Positions 34,541 through 45,516 of a stretch of DNA of 64,000 nt are shown piece after piece. Numbering within the stretch: the stretch's first letter is position 1; each line of letters opens with the position of its first letter. Position numbers and translations under genes: made by a program. A model generated the notes under the pieces. The model was given only the letters and a program-made list of their open reading frames with translations, did not search any database and was not told the DNA's origin. The stretch is from Cheiracanthium punctorium. Taxonomy: Eukaryota; Arthropoda; Arachnida; Araneae; Cheiracanthiidae. The stretch is taken from assembly GCA_038373885.1 (NCBI GenBank), contig JAWZYV010015859.1, positions 310,001 through 374,000 of the forward strand. Reading direction: 5' to 3'.

Positions 34541-34800
34541 ATTTTGGTAATTTGTTAATCTGTAAAACATAATTCTTATGACAAGATGAAACATATATCA
34601 GATTTTTATTAGTAACTTACAGTGTAGAAACAACTTTCCAACCAATCTTTAAAAATGCAATACTCTTTATTGCAATAAGATTAAATTTCAAACCTTTTCA
34701 AATAAAATTAAAGTATAATAGTAAAATGAGAGAAATGCCTGAAAGATTTACTTTTAAGAATTATTCTTCACTTCTTGGGTATTGAGACATATCATGAAGC
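34541..34800 (-). repeat. Partial tandem duplicate of MSH2 terminal exon and 3' flank
   Basis: Diverged copy of about 34826-35100 with an offset of 285-299 bp. Shared landmarks are GGTAATTTGTTAATCTG, TTATTAGTAACTTACAGTG, CAACCAATCTTT and GAATTATTCTTCACTTCTTG. The last is the complement of the MSH2 stop-codon region. In this copy the exon end is altered by an insertion and the reading frame is lost, so it is a pseudo-exon remnant downstream of the true stop. Confidence 0.85.
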
Positions 34801-34955
34801 ATTTCCCTTCGTGTTTAAGTATATGTTTTTGGTAATTTGTTAATCTGGTTAAGACATACTTATAACAATAAAATAAATATTAAACTTTATTAGTAACTTA
34901 CAGTGCAAAAACACTTTACAACCAATCTTTCATAGAAAGTGAATATACAATATTC

Positions 34956-34961
34956 TTTAAT
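34956..34961 (-). terminator. Candidate MSH2 polyadenylation signal
   Basis: ATTAAA on the - strand, about 100 bases downstream of the MSH2 stop codon at 35060-35062. It is a common variant of AATAAA. No transcript evidence is available, and other A/T-rich hexamers lie nearby. Confidence 0.4.
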
Positions 34962-35059
34962 GAAATAACATCCATTTTCAAACCTCTCCACAATTACAAT
35001 CACAAGACAAAATATAACAGTAAAATGGGAGGAACACACAAAGTATTTGTTCTCAAGAA

Positions 35060-35173
35060 TTATTCTTCACTTCTTGGTATCTCATTAAGCATTTTTTCCA
35101 GATTTTTAGTAAATCTTTCAAAAACCTCTTCATCAGAAGAATGTGTTATACACTTTAACTGCTCCACAATGGA
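35060..35173 (-). CDS. MSH2: MSH2 terminal exon
   Basis: The acceptor TTTAAATTTCAG (complement, just above 35173) is followed by 37 codons: SIVEQLKCITHSSDEEVFER, then a helical Lys/Glu-rich end closing with NEIPRSEE and TAA at 35060-35062. The start phase is 0, matching the end of exon 39917-40006. The C-terminal helices of MutS homologues are poorly conserved, so this exon is assigned by phase, strand and position rather than by strong motif. Its 3' half is duplicated downstream at 34541-34800. Confidence 0.72.
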   Translation of the reverse strand, partial: SIVEQLKCITHSSDEEVFERFTKNLEKMLNEIPRSEE

Positions 35174-38100
35174 CTGAAATTTAAATTTTAAATACTATTA
35201 ACATTTAATAAAATTTATCACTTCATCATAAAATAAAATATAACATCAGCAACGCATCAAAACTCTTCAAAATGCTTTGATAACAGAAAATTATGAAGCT
35301 AAGAATTAGTTAAGTGCATCAAAAAATAATCCATTTTTTTTCATAAATACATCACTAAATTGATTTTTATTAGTTTTATCACACACACACAAAAACAGCT
35401 GCCACTATCTGATAATACAATATAAAATATGGTAGTAAAAATATATGAAAAGTACAAGATGCAACACAAGCATTTACATACTTTGCAGGAATTAGATAGA
35501 CGACTAACTTTGGAAAACATATATAAATGGCTTTAAATTATTCTATTACCAAGTTTTCTCAAGGAATTAACTCCAAACCCAGCATCATGTTTAAATATTT
35601 CCTTTTAAGCATACTTTTGTTGTCAACTGAATGTCAAATAAGACACCATACAGCATCGCACTGTTTCCTTAAATTAGTAAGTATCATAATCTAGTTTTTC
35701 AAAACTATTTTTAAAATAACATATGCTTTTCAATAAATCTTACAGAGAGAAAGATCATTAAATCATGGATCTTCATGAATATTTTTTTTCCAAAACAGAT
35801 AATATGAAACGAGCATTACAGTTTTCTAAATTGTAGGATGGAGAAAAGAGTATTACAATAAATATTGGGTCAGGTGTGGTAATAATCATAACTAGCCGAA
35901 TTCTTTAAAAATCTGTAAATGATAAACTTTGCAAAAATATTAGGCATAAAGCTTATAATTTTTTTTTTCAAAAGAGGTATCTTTAATCATTAATGGAAAG
36001 TATTTTTAAGGGAGTAGCAAGTGATAAATGAGCAGCATATCAAAAGTTTTAAACAACAGATTTGATGTTTCTGCGTTCGAAGTTATTTGGAGCAAAGGGA
36101 AAAATTTTAAAGCAAGCAATTCATACTAAAGGTCATCATAAACAGGAAAAACAGATCTATATCTTATCATTAAGGATATCAGGGTAAAGTAATTTTAAAA
36201 TATTTTATTTGCTACATTTCACTTATTAAAAATAAATTATGAAATGAAAATTTTGTTATTGGTTATTTTTAAAAATTTTAATTATTTAAAATGACCTGAC
36301 AACAGAGCCAGAAGTACATTTCAAGACATTAAAAGTGTACTAGATATGAGTTTGTAATAAAAGTAAACAAGATACATAAATATAAAAAATCGATTTTAAC
36401 AATGGGGATTTCTTTAAAATATTTAGTTATTTTCACATAATCAAATAAAAGGACAGTTTCACATAAGTTACAACTCATTCCAAGACCACAGCCATCATAC
36501 GACAAATAAGTTTTTATTGGTTTATTGATATTCTTGGTGGGCATATATCCCTCACAAAATATAGAAGTCTATATGCAGTTATGTGGTTTAAGCTGCTTAT
36601 TGTGAAACTTGTGTTACTCGGGGAAAAAAAAAAATTCCCGACCGACAACATTCCTGGAACAGTTTCAGCTTTTAAACTGCCTTACACATTTGGTTTCACT
36701 TTATTTCTTTATTTTATTCTTAAAAGGTCAACATTACTTAATTAAAAAAAAAATTTAACAATTCTAACAAATTAATATTTTTCCTTATATAAAAAGAATC
36801 ACTTTCACTACAGCTTGGCTGCAAGAGGCCACTTTGATTTAATAAGCAGAAGTTATAACTTTTATTACTCAATTTGCATCAACTATTTATACACCAGGAT
36901 AACTGTAATCACTAACAAAAACAATAATACTGGGTTGGTATGGATCTGGGATTTTTTAAAACTCTGAACATTTGAAATATTGACCTAAAATGGTCCGATA
37001 TGTTATATCCGAAAAAGTTTATAAATTTTTGTAAAAATGCTCAATTAGAGATTTAAAATTAAAATTTTAGGAGCCAAAGAACAGCACAGTTATCCCAAAA
37101 AGTTCAATTATTAATTTCAATACCTTCTTAAATATTATGGATGGATTATTTTTTTAAAAAAAGGAATTTTTTCTACAAACGACTTTTCAAATGACAAATT
37201 CAATTTTTCTTATTGGAAATTTTAGTGTGTGCACCCTAAAAGTTTTTTTTTTTTTATGGAAAAAAGATTTACAACCCTTTATTAAACTTATGACATCAAA
37301 TGTAACTGCATGTCATTACAAAACTTTTCTAATTGGAAGGACAGAACTAAAATTAAAATTTCAAAAAAAGAGGCAAAATCACATTGATTAAACAGTTTAA
37401 AGCATTTGGTATATTAATTTTTTTGTCCAGTACATAGATGATTGAATTTTCAAGCTCTATTAAAACCATCAATGCTTGAACTTTTAGGCCTTATTAGACC
37501 ACCAATATTTTTATTTGTGTGCCCTGTAAAAAACACAAAAAGGAGCATACTTCCCACAAGGATCCAAGGATACCCATTGATAAGGGTCCCATTTTTGGGA
37601 CTCTTGTGAAAAGCTATAACATAATCCTACTTTCAGAAATGCAAAATCCTGAAATTTTTCTATTTTTCAGACCCTATGAAGGGACGAACAAAATAAAACT
37701 CAAGCTCGTGCTGGGAATTGAACCTTGACCTGTGGTGTAGAAGAATAGTTCTTTAGTCACAACACAACCCAAGAAGTGATCTACACAATTGGTAATTCAA
37801 TCTCAGATGCACAGCTAAAGAAAAAACAATGACCACTTACTCTTTATTAAGCCACTTTTTGTTGCACAGCAAATTTATATACTCACTTTCAAAAATTAAG
37901 CACAGCGCAGTAAAATAGAGAAGTACTGCTTTGATAGACATAATATGCTACAAATAAGCAGCTCTATGATTATTCATGAAACAAAACAAAGAATTACATA
38001 CCATACCTGCCAAGATTGGAAAAAGAAAAAACAGGCGATTCGACTCAAGTTTTAAGGGAGAAAAAAGGGAGATTTTAAATTATCTTAAGTTACAAAGAAT

Positions 38101-39916
38101 CGAGGTTTTATGACGTACTTTTGTTTAAAATGGACTAATGTACTGCACATATACATATCAATGAAATATTTTCTCAGTAGCTAGCTCTCTTGAGATCTTT
38201 GGAATTGGAGCTTGAGGAAGTTTGCAAGGATACATATTTCTAAAAATTTAGATTTCAGAATACTTCAATCAAAAATTCGTTTATACTTACATCAATATTC
38301 ACAGATAAAAATTGCAGTCTTTTTTTTTTTTTTAAATAATCATTTTTATGTATTATTAATTTCTTAAATTAAGAATCCTAGACAAAAATATCAAATCAAG
38401 AAATGTTTCAAGACATGTAAAATCACAGGATTTTGCATATAAAAAGTGAAAATAAAAATATGCTAAGCACGGGTCACTTACCTAAATAAAATTCAAATTT
38501 CAATACAATTATGTTTCAACTACAATTCAGAATTTTAAAAAAACATTTATTGGAACTTCACAAAATAATTTACAATCCACTGTTTCCACTTATCAATTTT
38601 GAATAAGGCTACCTCATAACTCAATTAGAACTGCTGCTTTACCAAATTTTATTTTCAAAAGCTATAGGCTGAAATAGAAAATCCTGCTGAATAAATGATA
38701 AATAAATACAAGTTCACTGAGGCCAAAAACAGCCTTAATATTTTTCATAAAAACATTTTTAAACAACACACTTACATAAAGGGATCATTAGATCCAGAAA
38801 ATCACCAAAAGGGATCATTGGATACAATGAAAGAACATCAAAATTTTAAGTTGAAAAAGTCCATTGATAATTTAGAAGTCTTAACAATGTAGAACATTAA
38901 GTAAAAAAAGAATTAGCAAACAGCATTTATGCGACCCATACTCAAATAGATTTTTAATTTAGCGAAGGGGGGAAAATATTGAAATTTTTCATTCAAAATT
39001 TAGAGATAAGAAGTTTTAATAAATTTGGACAGCATCTTTAATACAAATAGCTAGCCTCATATGAGGAAAGAATACTAGCTTTTAAAACAATTCAGAAAAA
39101 TAAATCCATCACTCTCGCAAGGTGTACCCTTGCCGTTTTCTCGTTGACCTTAACATGAGAACCTTAACACAGCTCCTCACGTTGACCTTAACACAGCTCA
39201 TATACGTTCCAAGCTAGCGCTATTTATTAGCATATCAGAAAAACACCCGGAGTCCTACTAGCTAAAACTAGAACGTCACCATCCGGGATTCAAAGGTGAC
39301 GCCCACTGGCAAAAAATTTGTTTATTGACAGGGTAACTTAACCGCGTACGGAAAAGAAATTTGGATATGGAAACTAAGATCGAAATATGCAGAAATATGC
39401 TCCAAAAAATCGAACAATTAAACTTTTTTTCTGAAGGAGGAAACAACTAAACTCTGTTGTTTACTTTTCCACACGCTTGCGATGCTGTTCGTTTCACATT
39501 GTAAATGCTTGATACGAACATCAAAATGAAAAATAATTCTTTGGGGCGAGGGAGAAAACCAGAAGTTTAAATTTTTTAGAACTTTGTAAAGAAGTTTCTA
39601 TTTTAATTCATTTATTTTTAATCTTTATCAAGAGTTTTAAGTAAACTTTCAACAGAAACTGCAGCAATTGTTTAAATGCAAAACAAACAATAAAATATGA
39701 CATTAATAGGATATGTGAGCACCCGTCACTTTCACACAAAGTGTACAGGGCATGATAATACTTGTTACAAGGTGATCAACCACCACAGAGTCCAGTAAGA
39801 TATTTGGAGATATTTTAAATGCTTAAAAATTCCGATGCAAAAATGTTTCATTTTTTAGCAAAAAGTTAAGTCTTTAAAAAAGTTAATTTTCATTTTTATT
39901 AATGTAAATTATTTAC
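35174..39916 (-). other. MSH2 last intron
   Basis: AT-rich intron of about 4.7 kb. No further exon seen. It holds a likely SINE fragment (37680-37800) and a compositionally distinct patch at 39110-39300 with the repeated motif GTTGACCTTAACACAGCTC. Two short near-direct repeats AGGGATCATTAGATCCAGAA / AGGGATCATTGGATACAATG lie near 38778-38830. Open frames here lack domains. Confidence 0.5.
37680..37800 (-). repeat. SINE family 3 fragment
   Basis: On the - strand GTTGTGACTAAAGAACTATTC, then a B-box-like GGTTCAATTCC about 30 bases later, matches the layout of the full copy at 57876-58079 (GTAGTGGCTAAAG, GGTTTGAATAC). It is diverged and lacks a clear tail. Confidence 0.45.
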
Positions 39917-40006
39917 CTGTCCACCAGGCATTGCATAAAATTTATCCATTAACGCATCAATATCCTTTTTAAGTTGGTTAATCTTCAAAAGTTTTTCTGT
40001 GGCTTC
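39917..40006 (-). CDS. MSH2: MSH2 penultimate exon
   Basis: Acceptor TATATTTTTAG, 30 codons (EATEKLLKINQLKKDIDALM then DKFYAMPGGQ), donor GTAAAT. Exactly 90 bp, phase 0 at both ends. The charged helical content fits the C-terminal helix bundle of MSH2 downstream of the ATPase domain. Recognition depends on strand, splice sites and phase continuity with the terminal exon. Confidence 0.7.
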
Positions 40007-40082
40007 CTAAAAATATAATAAAGTGGGTACTACATGAGTCTTACAAATATAAATAAAATTAAAATTTTTACATAAGAACATA

Positions 40083-40652
40083 CCATCCCGTCAACTTCAC
40101 TTATAATGAACCTGGATAAAGGGAACTTTCAGATATAGTGATTTTCAATCACTAGTCCGAATTCACATACATTAGAAATGAGCATGGCATTTTTTTTTTC
40201 TTCTTTCTTTAGTGAGCCGCGACTTTCTTTAAAGTGAACTCAAAAATTGAACTTACCACGTTTTGAAATGAAGGTGAAATAACAGTACCTAGACAACCAT
40301 AATGCAAAGCAAGACAGGGGAGTGAGGGGTGGATATTTTCATTGCAGGGATTCAAACTAATCTTTAAAAGCACTGCCTACAAAAGCAAAGTACTTTTCAA
40401 AGTAAACAAACAGAAATTTTGACCTTGACCTTGAACAATTTCAATTTTGATTCTTAATATATCAGAGAGGCTAAAAGCAACAGCACATTTCACCAACTGA
40501 ACGGAATGTATATTATTTCCATAAAATACAATGTTTTAGTTATGTATTAAGTTTCCTCGTTCAACATGGAATAAGTTTGTTTTTAGTGAACTTCGTATAT
40601 AATTAACAACAATTGCCGGTCCACAGAGGTTCACTACAACTGGAGTTGACGG
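40083..40652. mobile_element. Probable Tigger-type MITE in MSH2 intron
   Basis: TA-flanked with imperfect inverted ends CCATCCCGTCAACTTCACTT and CTGGAGTTGACGG, and mirrored GAACCTGG / GGTTCAC subterminal motifs. Non-coding. The ends are diverged, so the boundary is less certain than for other elements. Confidence 0.55.
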
Positions 40653-40867
40653 TACTTAGCAAGATCTATAAATATAATATGGACAAGCATCAATATTTTG
40701 AAAGCCACTTAAATACCACAATAAAATTAAAAAAAAAAAAAAAAAAATGATGGAAGTGAGAAAATGTAGAGTTGCAAAAATAAATAAAGACCATTTCCTC
40801 CACGCCTCTTCTACTGATCAATATTAAATGTTGTTCATTTGATTACTGTACAAGGTTTCTACAGATA

Positions 40868-41560
40868 TAGGGAATGCAATCCTGCAGGATTGACATTTCA
40901 TTTAGCTAGGACTTCATTTCAACAGAAAAAAGTAAGATTTTAAGCACTATGAAGTCTAACTTTAATAATAATAATTTATCTTATGAGGTAATTAATACAA
41001 TAAGTTAGAAATATGAAAATTATAATCATGATATTCAGAATTGTCTTATGTTAGTTGCTAAAAATGAGGAATATACAAAGAACGTACAAAATCGAACAAA
41101 TCCAATGAATCATTCCCTAGTCTAGATTTAATTTTAGTAAAATAATTAAAAATGGGAATTATATAAAAAAAATTAAAAACTAAAATGAAAAGTTTTTATA
41201 ATTAATTCGTGACTGTTTGCAAAGAGATAAAGAGTATGAAATATTTCAGTTCTTTTGGAGATTGGAAACTTTACGAAAAATTTATATTACAATGTTTAGA
41301 TTTAGATGTTCGATCCAGACTCTCATTGGAAGATAATTTTAAAAAAACTTTAAATTAAAATTTGTAAATATTGATTCGTTTATTGTTAGATGAGAGACAT
41401 AAATATGCAAAATTTTTCGGTCCATTGATTGGGAAAGCACCGTGAAATTGTAATAAAAATAATTTTTTTCTCAGTGTCAATCCCACGGGACTAGTCCCGC
41501 AAACATTTATGCGGGATCCCACAGGATCCCATTCCCCCGGGATCGGGATTGCACTCCCTA
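40868..41560. mobile_element. hAT-type non-autonomous element, family copy 2
   Basis: 693 bp. It begins TAGGGAATGCAATCC, ends GGGATTGCACTCCCTA, and is flanked on both sides by the exact 8-bp duplication TACAGATA (40860-40867 and 41561-41568). The interior is the reverse complement of 1429-2265 with indels: both contain GACATTTCATTTAGCTAGG on one arm and CCCGCAAACATTTATGCGGG-like palindromes on the other. Non-coding. Confidence 0.92.
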
Positions 41561-41809
41561 TACAGATATCAAGAGCTTCATTTTCCTAATTCTAATCAAA
41601 AATTTCTCAAAGATTTTATTTGATATTCTGTTGACTTCCTTTTCTATTTTGGAGGTGCTATCTCATTTTCTTTATTTTTTAGCTTTTACATTTTAAAGAT
41701 TTTATTCAGGTAAACTTTTATGGAAACTGCCTTTGAAATATTACTGATAATATTAAAAACTATATACATAATAAAACATTTTAATAATAGATATTTACTT
41801 TATGAACTA

Positions 41810-42269
41810 CAGTCTAACCTGTCTATCTCGAATTTCATGGCAAAGGAAAAAAATTAGAGATAAAGAGGTTTTAAATGTTGTTAATTAAAAATGTTTTATT
41901 TTACATACATACATAACACTTTTAAAAATATAAATATGTACCTTTAATTCTGTTAGCTTCCTAAGGTTACCAAAAACTGAATTCACTATAGCAAAATTTA
42001 CCTGAGACTTAAGATAAGTTCAGAGTTATACGGCCTTCTCTGCTTCTTTTGCTGTCTCTTTAAACACATCAGCATGCAACTTTGTTGAAGGAAGTGGACC
42101 TTTAAGCACTGATTTTTGAAGTTTACACTAACTAAAATTTGAGATATAGAGGTTTTGAAGAAATTTTTTTTCCGAGATAAACATGGAAAATACATTGAAT
42201 TTTGATTGTAAATGCAGGGAATTTTAGAATTTTTGAGATATACAGGTTCGAGATAGACAGGTTTGACTG
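41810..42269. mobile_element. 460-bp Tigger-type MITE
   Basis: Ends CAGTCTAACCTGTCTATCTCG and CGAGATAGACAGGTTTGACTG are inverted repeats. TA precedes the left end, and the right flank is CA, probably a mutated TA. GAGATATAGAGGTTTTG-type subterminal copies occur. A short - strand frame inside (about 42020-42110, PLPSTKLHADVFKETAKEAE) is protein-like but unassigned. Confidence 0.78.
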
Positions 42270-43624
42270 CACTGGATATGAAGAAGATGCAAGACATTAA
42301 TCTCTAGGTTGTTTACTTAGTGAAAACTCAGCAGACAATCCAAAATGTTCAATTAAGTTCCCAAACACAGTTCTTAAAAGACATTGCATATTTTTCACAG
42401 CAATTTTCCGATTTATTAAACAATAAATGTCTTTCAACAGAATTCATATGATAAAAGAGATGGGATAAAAATAATCTAAATAAAGATAAATGTCCTTTTT
42501 ATTTGGACAAAACACCAAAAATTTAATCTTTTCTTTCATAATTCTTTCCCTTATTTGTGAAAAATTCATTTTATGTCTTTTCTAGCTAAATACAGATATA
42601 TAGTTTTTAAAAGTTTGTTACCAAGATTGCTCCCCTTCCTGTATGAACAACTTCCTTATAACTGCATGAAGCAGAAAGTAACAAAGAATAGGCATGTCAA
42701 ATTTCATTTTTTTTTAATAAGTACTTTTTAAAAATCAGTTTTTCATTTTGGCCTACAAGTTCCTATCTTTCAATCACCCAAATCTAGTTTAAACAAGAGA
42801 CGCATTTAATTAATAATACTAAGAGGTTATTTTCTTTTCAGGGCAGCCTAAAAAAAATCTAGCTACTTATGGAGGGAAAGATAATTGAATGTTCTGCAAA
42901 CAGCAGTCTGGATAGGGAATAAAGGATAGAGAATGCATTTTTGAATTACATTCATGTGACTTTCCTCAGCCTGACCCTTCCGTTTGCTTCCACAACATTA
43001 GAGAATTTTCAGTGCTAGTTTCTTTTTAGGACTAATAGGAAATCTGTCAAAATTTGGTACTTCCTAGTAGGAAGCTTCATTCTTTGCAACATGCCTAGAT
43101 CTATCAGTGTTCCCAATTAAAAAACAGTGCATGACAACCTCATGAAGCACTGCACAGACCTTTTGGACTCTTGTTCTAGATTTAGTGACATAGACATAGC
43201 AGTGGCCACTGCTGTTAAAAATGTTATTATAACTTTTTATGTGTTTCTGAATTGCACAGGACTGCCCATTAATCTTGTCCAGATCTGGTGTAGAGTATGC
43301 AGGGTGTACCAAAAAGGTGGTTACAGGCATTAATTCTTTATCTATTAGAGATAAGTGGGGGAATTCAAGAGTGAGTTATGCTTAATTGAAAATGGAAGGC
43401 TGTGCAAAGGGACCATACACAAAAATAGAAATGCAAATTTGTGGCATGTTATAAAAGATAAAATGTATGAAAGTATTTACATTAGAGCCATTTTTGCATT
43501 TTTAGAGTAGATTTATGGTTCCATTGAAAATTATCATATAATTTAGTTAAAATTCAAACATGGAAATAGCTTAGTTATATAATTAAAAACATTAAAAGCC
43601 ATTAAAATTTCTGTAAAATCTAAA
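42270..43624. other. MSH2 intron, unassigned
   Basis: AT-rich. I searched the - strand here for the missing MSH2 linking exon and saw no convincing AG-exon-GT unit. Near 43285 a motif GCAGGGTGTACCAAAAAGGTG resembles a repeat end seen at 18055. Short overlapping frames on both strands at 43064-43333 look non-coding. Confidence 0.4.
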
Positions 43625-43639
43625 AAACACGCACTATTT

Positions 43640-44382
43640 GAGCGCTTTCGGCAGTCAATCCAGTGCCGTCTTCAGAACTGAGCCCGTCTGGCTCGCTACC
43701 CGCTTCTTCATTAATTCTTGCCACGATTCCTCTATTTGCGAATGCGCCATGTCGTTGACAGCTCCCTCTTGTGTCATTATTTCCAACACTTTCCGTTTCA
43801 AGCCATAATTGTGGTTATTGTAATTAGCTATTTTCTTGATATGAAATCGATATCTATATTTTCTTTTAAGGCTAGGTGGGAAAGGGCGGTACCCTGTCTA
43901 TTGTATTTTATATCATTCATGTGTTCTTTAATTCTGTCTTTAATTTTTCTTTTTATAACACCAATGTAGTATCCAGGAAGGTTGGATTCTCTATAAGTAA
44001 AATTTATTTTGTAAATACCTGCAGTTTCTAGAGAGTTTACTTTGTCTTTATCTGACCGAATTCATTTAAAGATATTGCAATTGGGTTTAATTGGATTACA
44101 GAGGTTCATTTTACGGGCACGGTTGGCTATTTTTACAGCGAGACCGCAACAGTAGGGGATCGGATGAGTGAAAATGGGTTTTTCTTTCTGTGCGTCGTTG
44201 ATGATGTTTAGTTTCTTTCTTCTATTTTTGATTAGGCAGGGAATAATTTTGTTGGGATAATTGGCTTCACGAGCAAGTTGCTGTATAAATTGTAGTTCAT
44301 CCTTTAGTAGTTTCTGGTTGGAGCATATTTCTCCAACCAGAGATAACCATTCTCCAAGAACTGTGTATGCAAAAATATACAC
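43640..44382 (-). pseudogene. Penelope-like element, C-terminal RT linker and GIY-YIG
   Basis: The upstream frame (44062-44382) reads PNKIIPCLIKNRRKKLNI, FTHPIPYC and KIANRARKMN, the conserved region after the RT of Penelope-like elements. After a stop the - strand continues VNSLETAGIYKINFTYRES then GYYIGVIKRKIKDRIKEHMN, the GIY...YIG endonuclease core with the downstream Arg and Glu-His context, to a stop near 43829. Coding-like sequence persists to about 43640 (ENGSWQ-type helices). It is 5'-truncated at about 44382 and broken by stops. A hairpin (44313-44341) lies within it. Confidence 0.85.
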
Positions 44383-44524
44383 ATGAATCTATTTTAGTGA
44401 GGAATATGTACACTAAAGTTTGTTAGTAGTTACTATATCTTTCTATCATAAGGCATTATGTCTCAAAATGATAAAGACTAGTCTTTAAATATAAAACAAT
44501 AGGACATTCTTGCATGATGCTTAC

Positions 44525-44592
44525 TTCAATAATTATATCTGGAAAATTAGCTAGTTGTGCCACGTGGATACCATAACTTTGATCACAAATTC
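44525..44592 (-). CDS. MSH2: MSH2 exon with GIHVAxLANFP block
   Basis: Acceptor TTTCTTTCTAG, then GA completing the Gly codon split from exon 53022-53176, and 22 codons reading ICDQSYGIHVAQLANFPDII, donor GTAAGC. CDQSxGIHVAxLANFP is an invariant MSH2/MutS motif at the end of the ATPase domain. Exon length 68 bp, ending in phase 0. Confidence 0.95.
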
Positions 44593-45004
44593 CTAGAAAG
44601 AAAAAATAATTATAACATGAAACTTTCTTACATCATAAAAGTATATACAATGAACAAAGATATGTTTCCTTGAAAAAAAAACATTCAGGCCATCAAAAAA
44701 TAAAATTTATTATTGTTCACTGTACCTTAATTTAATTTTAAAACATAACTAAAATTTTTTTTTAAATCAGAACAATTATTTATTATCTGATAAAACCACT
44801 TATACACATTTGTTACTATTTTCATTATTTGAAATATCCTACGCCAGTGCAATATTCATTCACACATTCTTGCATTCACAGGATTTAAACAAACTTTGTT
44901 ATCAATTGCTGTTTTTTTATAAGGAGGCAGGTTTGTTGAATACCTCTGGTTATAAAGCTATGCAACCATGCATAGTGTTAAGAAAAGGCTTTAAAAAATG
45001 TCTT

Positions 45005-45180
45005 AAGTTGTTCCATACTTAAGACATTTTTTAAATGTCTTAAAAAATGTCTAAACATTTTAAGACATACTTAAAATGTCTTAAGACATACTTAAGTCTA
45101 AGTCAGTGCAAGACAGACTTAAGACATACTTAAGTCTGTCAGTGCAAAATTAATTGATACATTAATTTTGCACTGACAAC
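45005..45180. repeat. Cluster of nested palindromes (CTTAAGACAT)
   Basis: The ten-base motif ACTTAAGACA and its complement recur many times, forming overlapping hairpins. One is a perfect 17-bp-arm hairpin at 45138-45177 (GTCAGTGCAAAATTAAT with a 6-base loop). It arose in AT-rich intron DNA and has no recognisable coding or RNA family. Confidence 0.85.
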
Positions 45181-45516
45181 TTATAAAATACATTATAATA
45201 TTGTTAAAAGTGGTGTCAGAAACAATAATTATATTGTCATATTTATGTAAATTTATAATTTAAATCCTCCACAAAACTATCAAAATGTATATGATGATAT
45301 ATCAGGATATCATGATAGCAACAAAACAGAATTATAATACATAACATAATCATAGACTCTACAAAAAGACTAAGATGAAAGATCAAGATCATGCAATAAA
45401 TAGACTTATGGTTTCTTTCAAACTATTCCTCATAATTAACTTACTAATAGTAGTACTATTATGGATATTATAAATTTTTCCTCAAAAAGATTTTATTTAC
45501 ATGTCTCACTCTAAAG

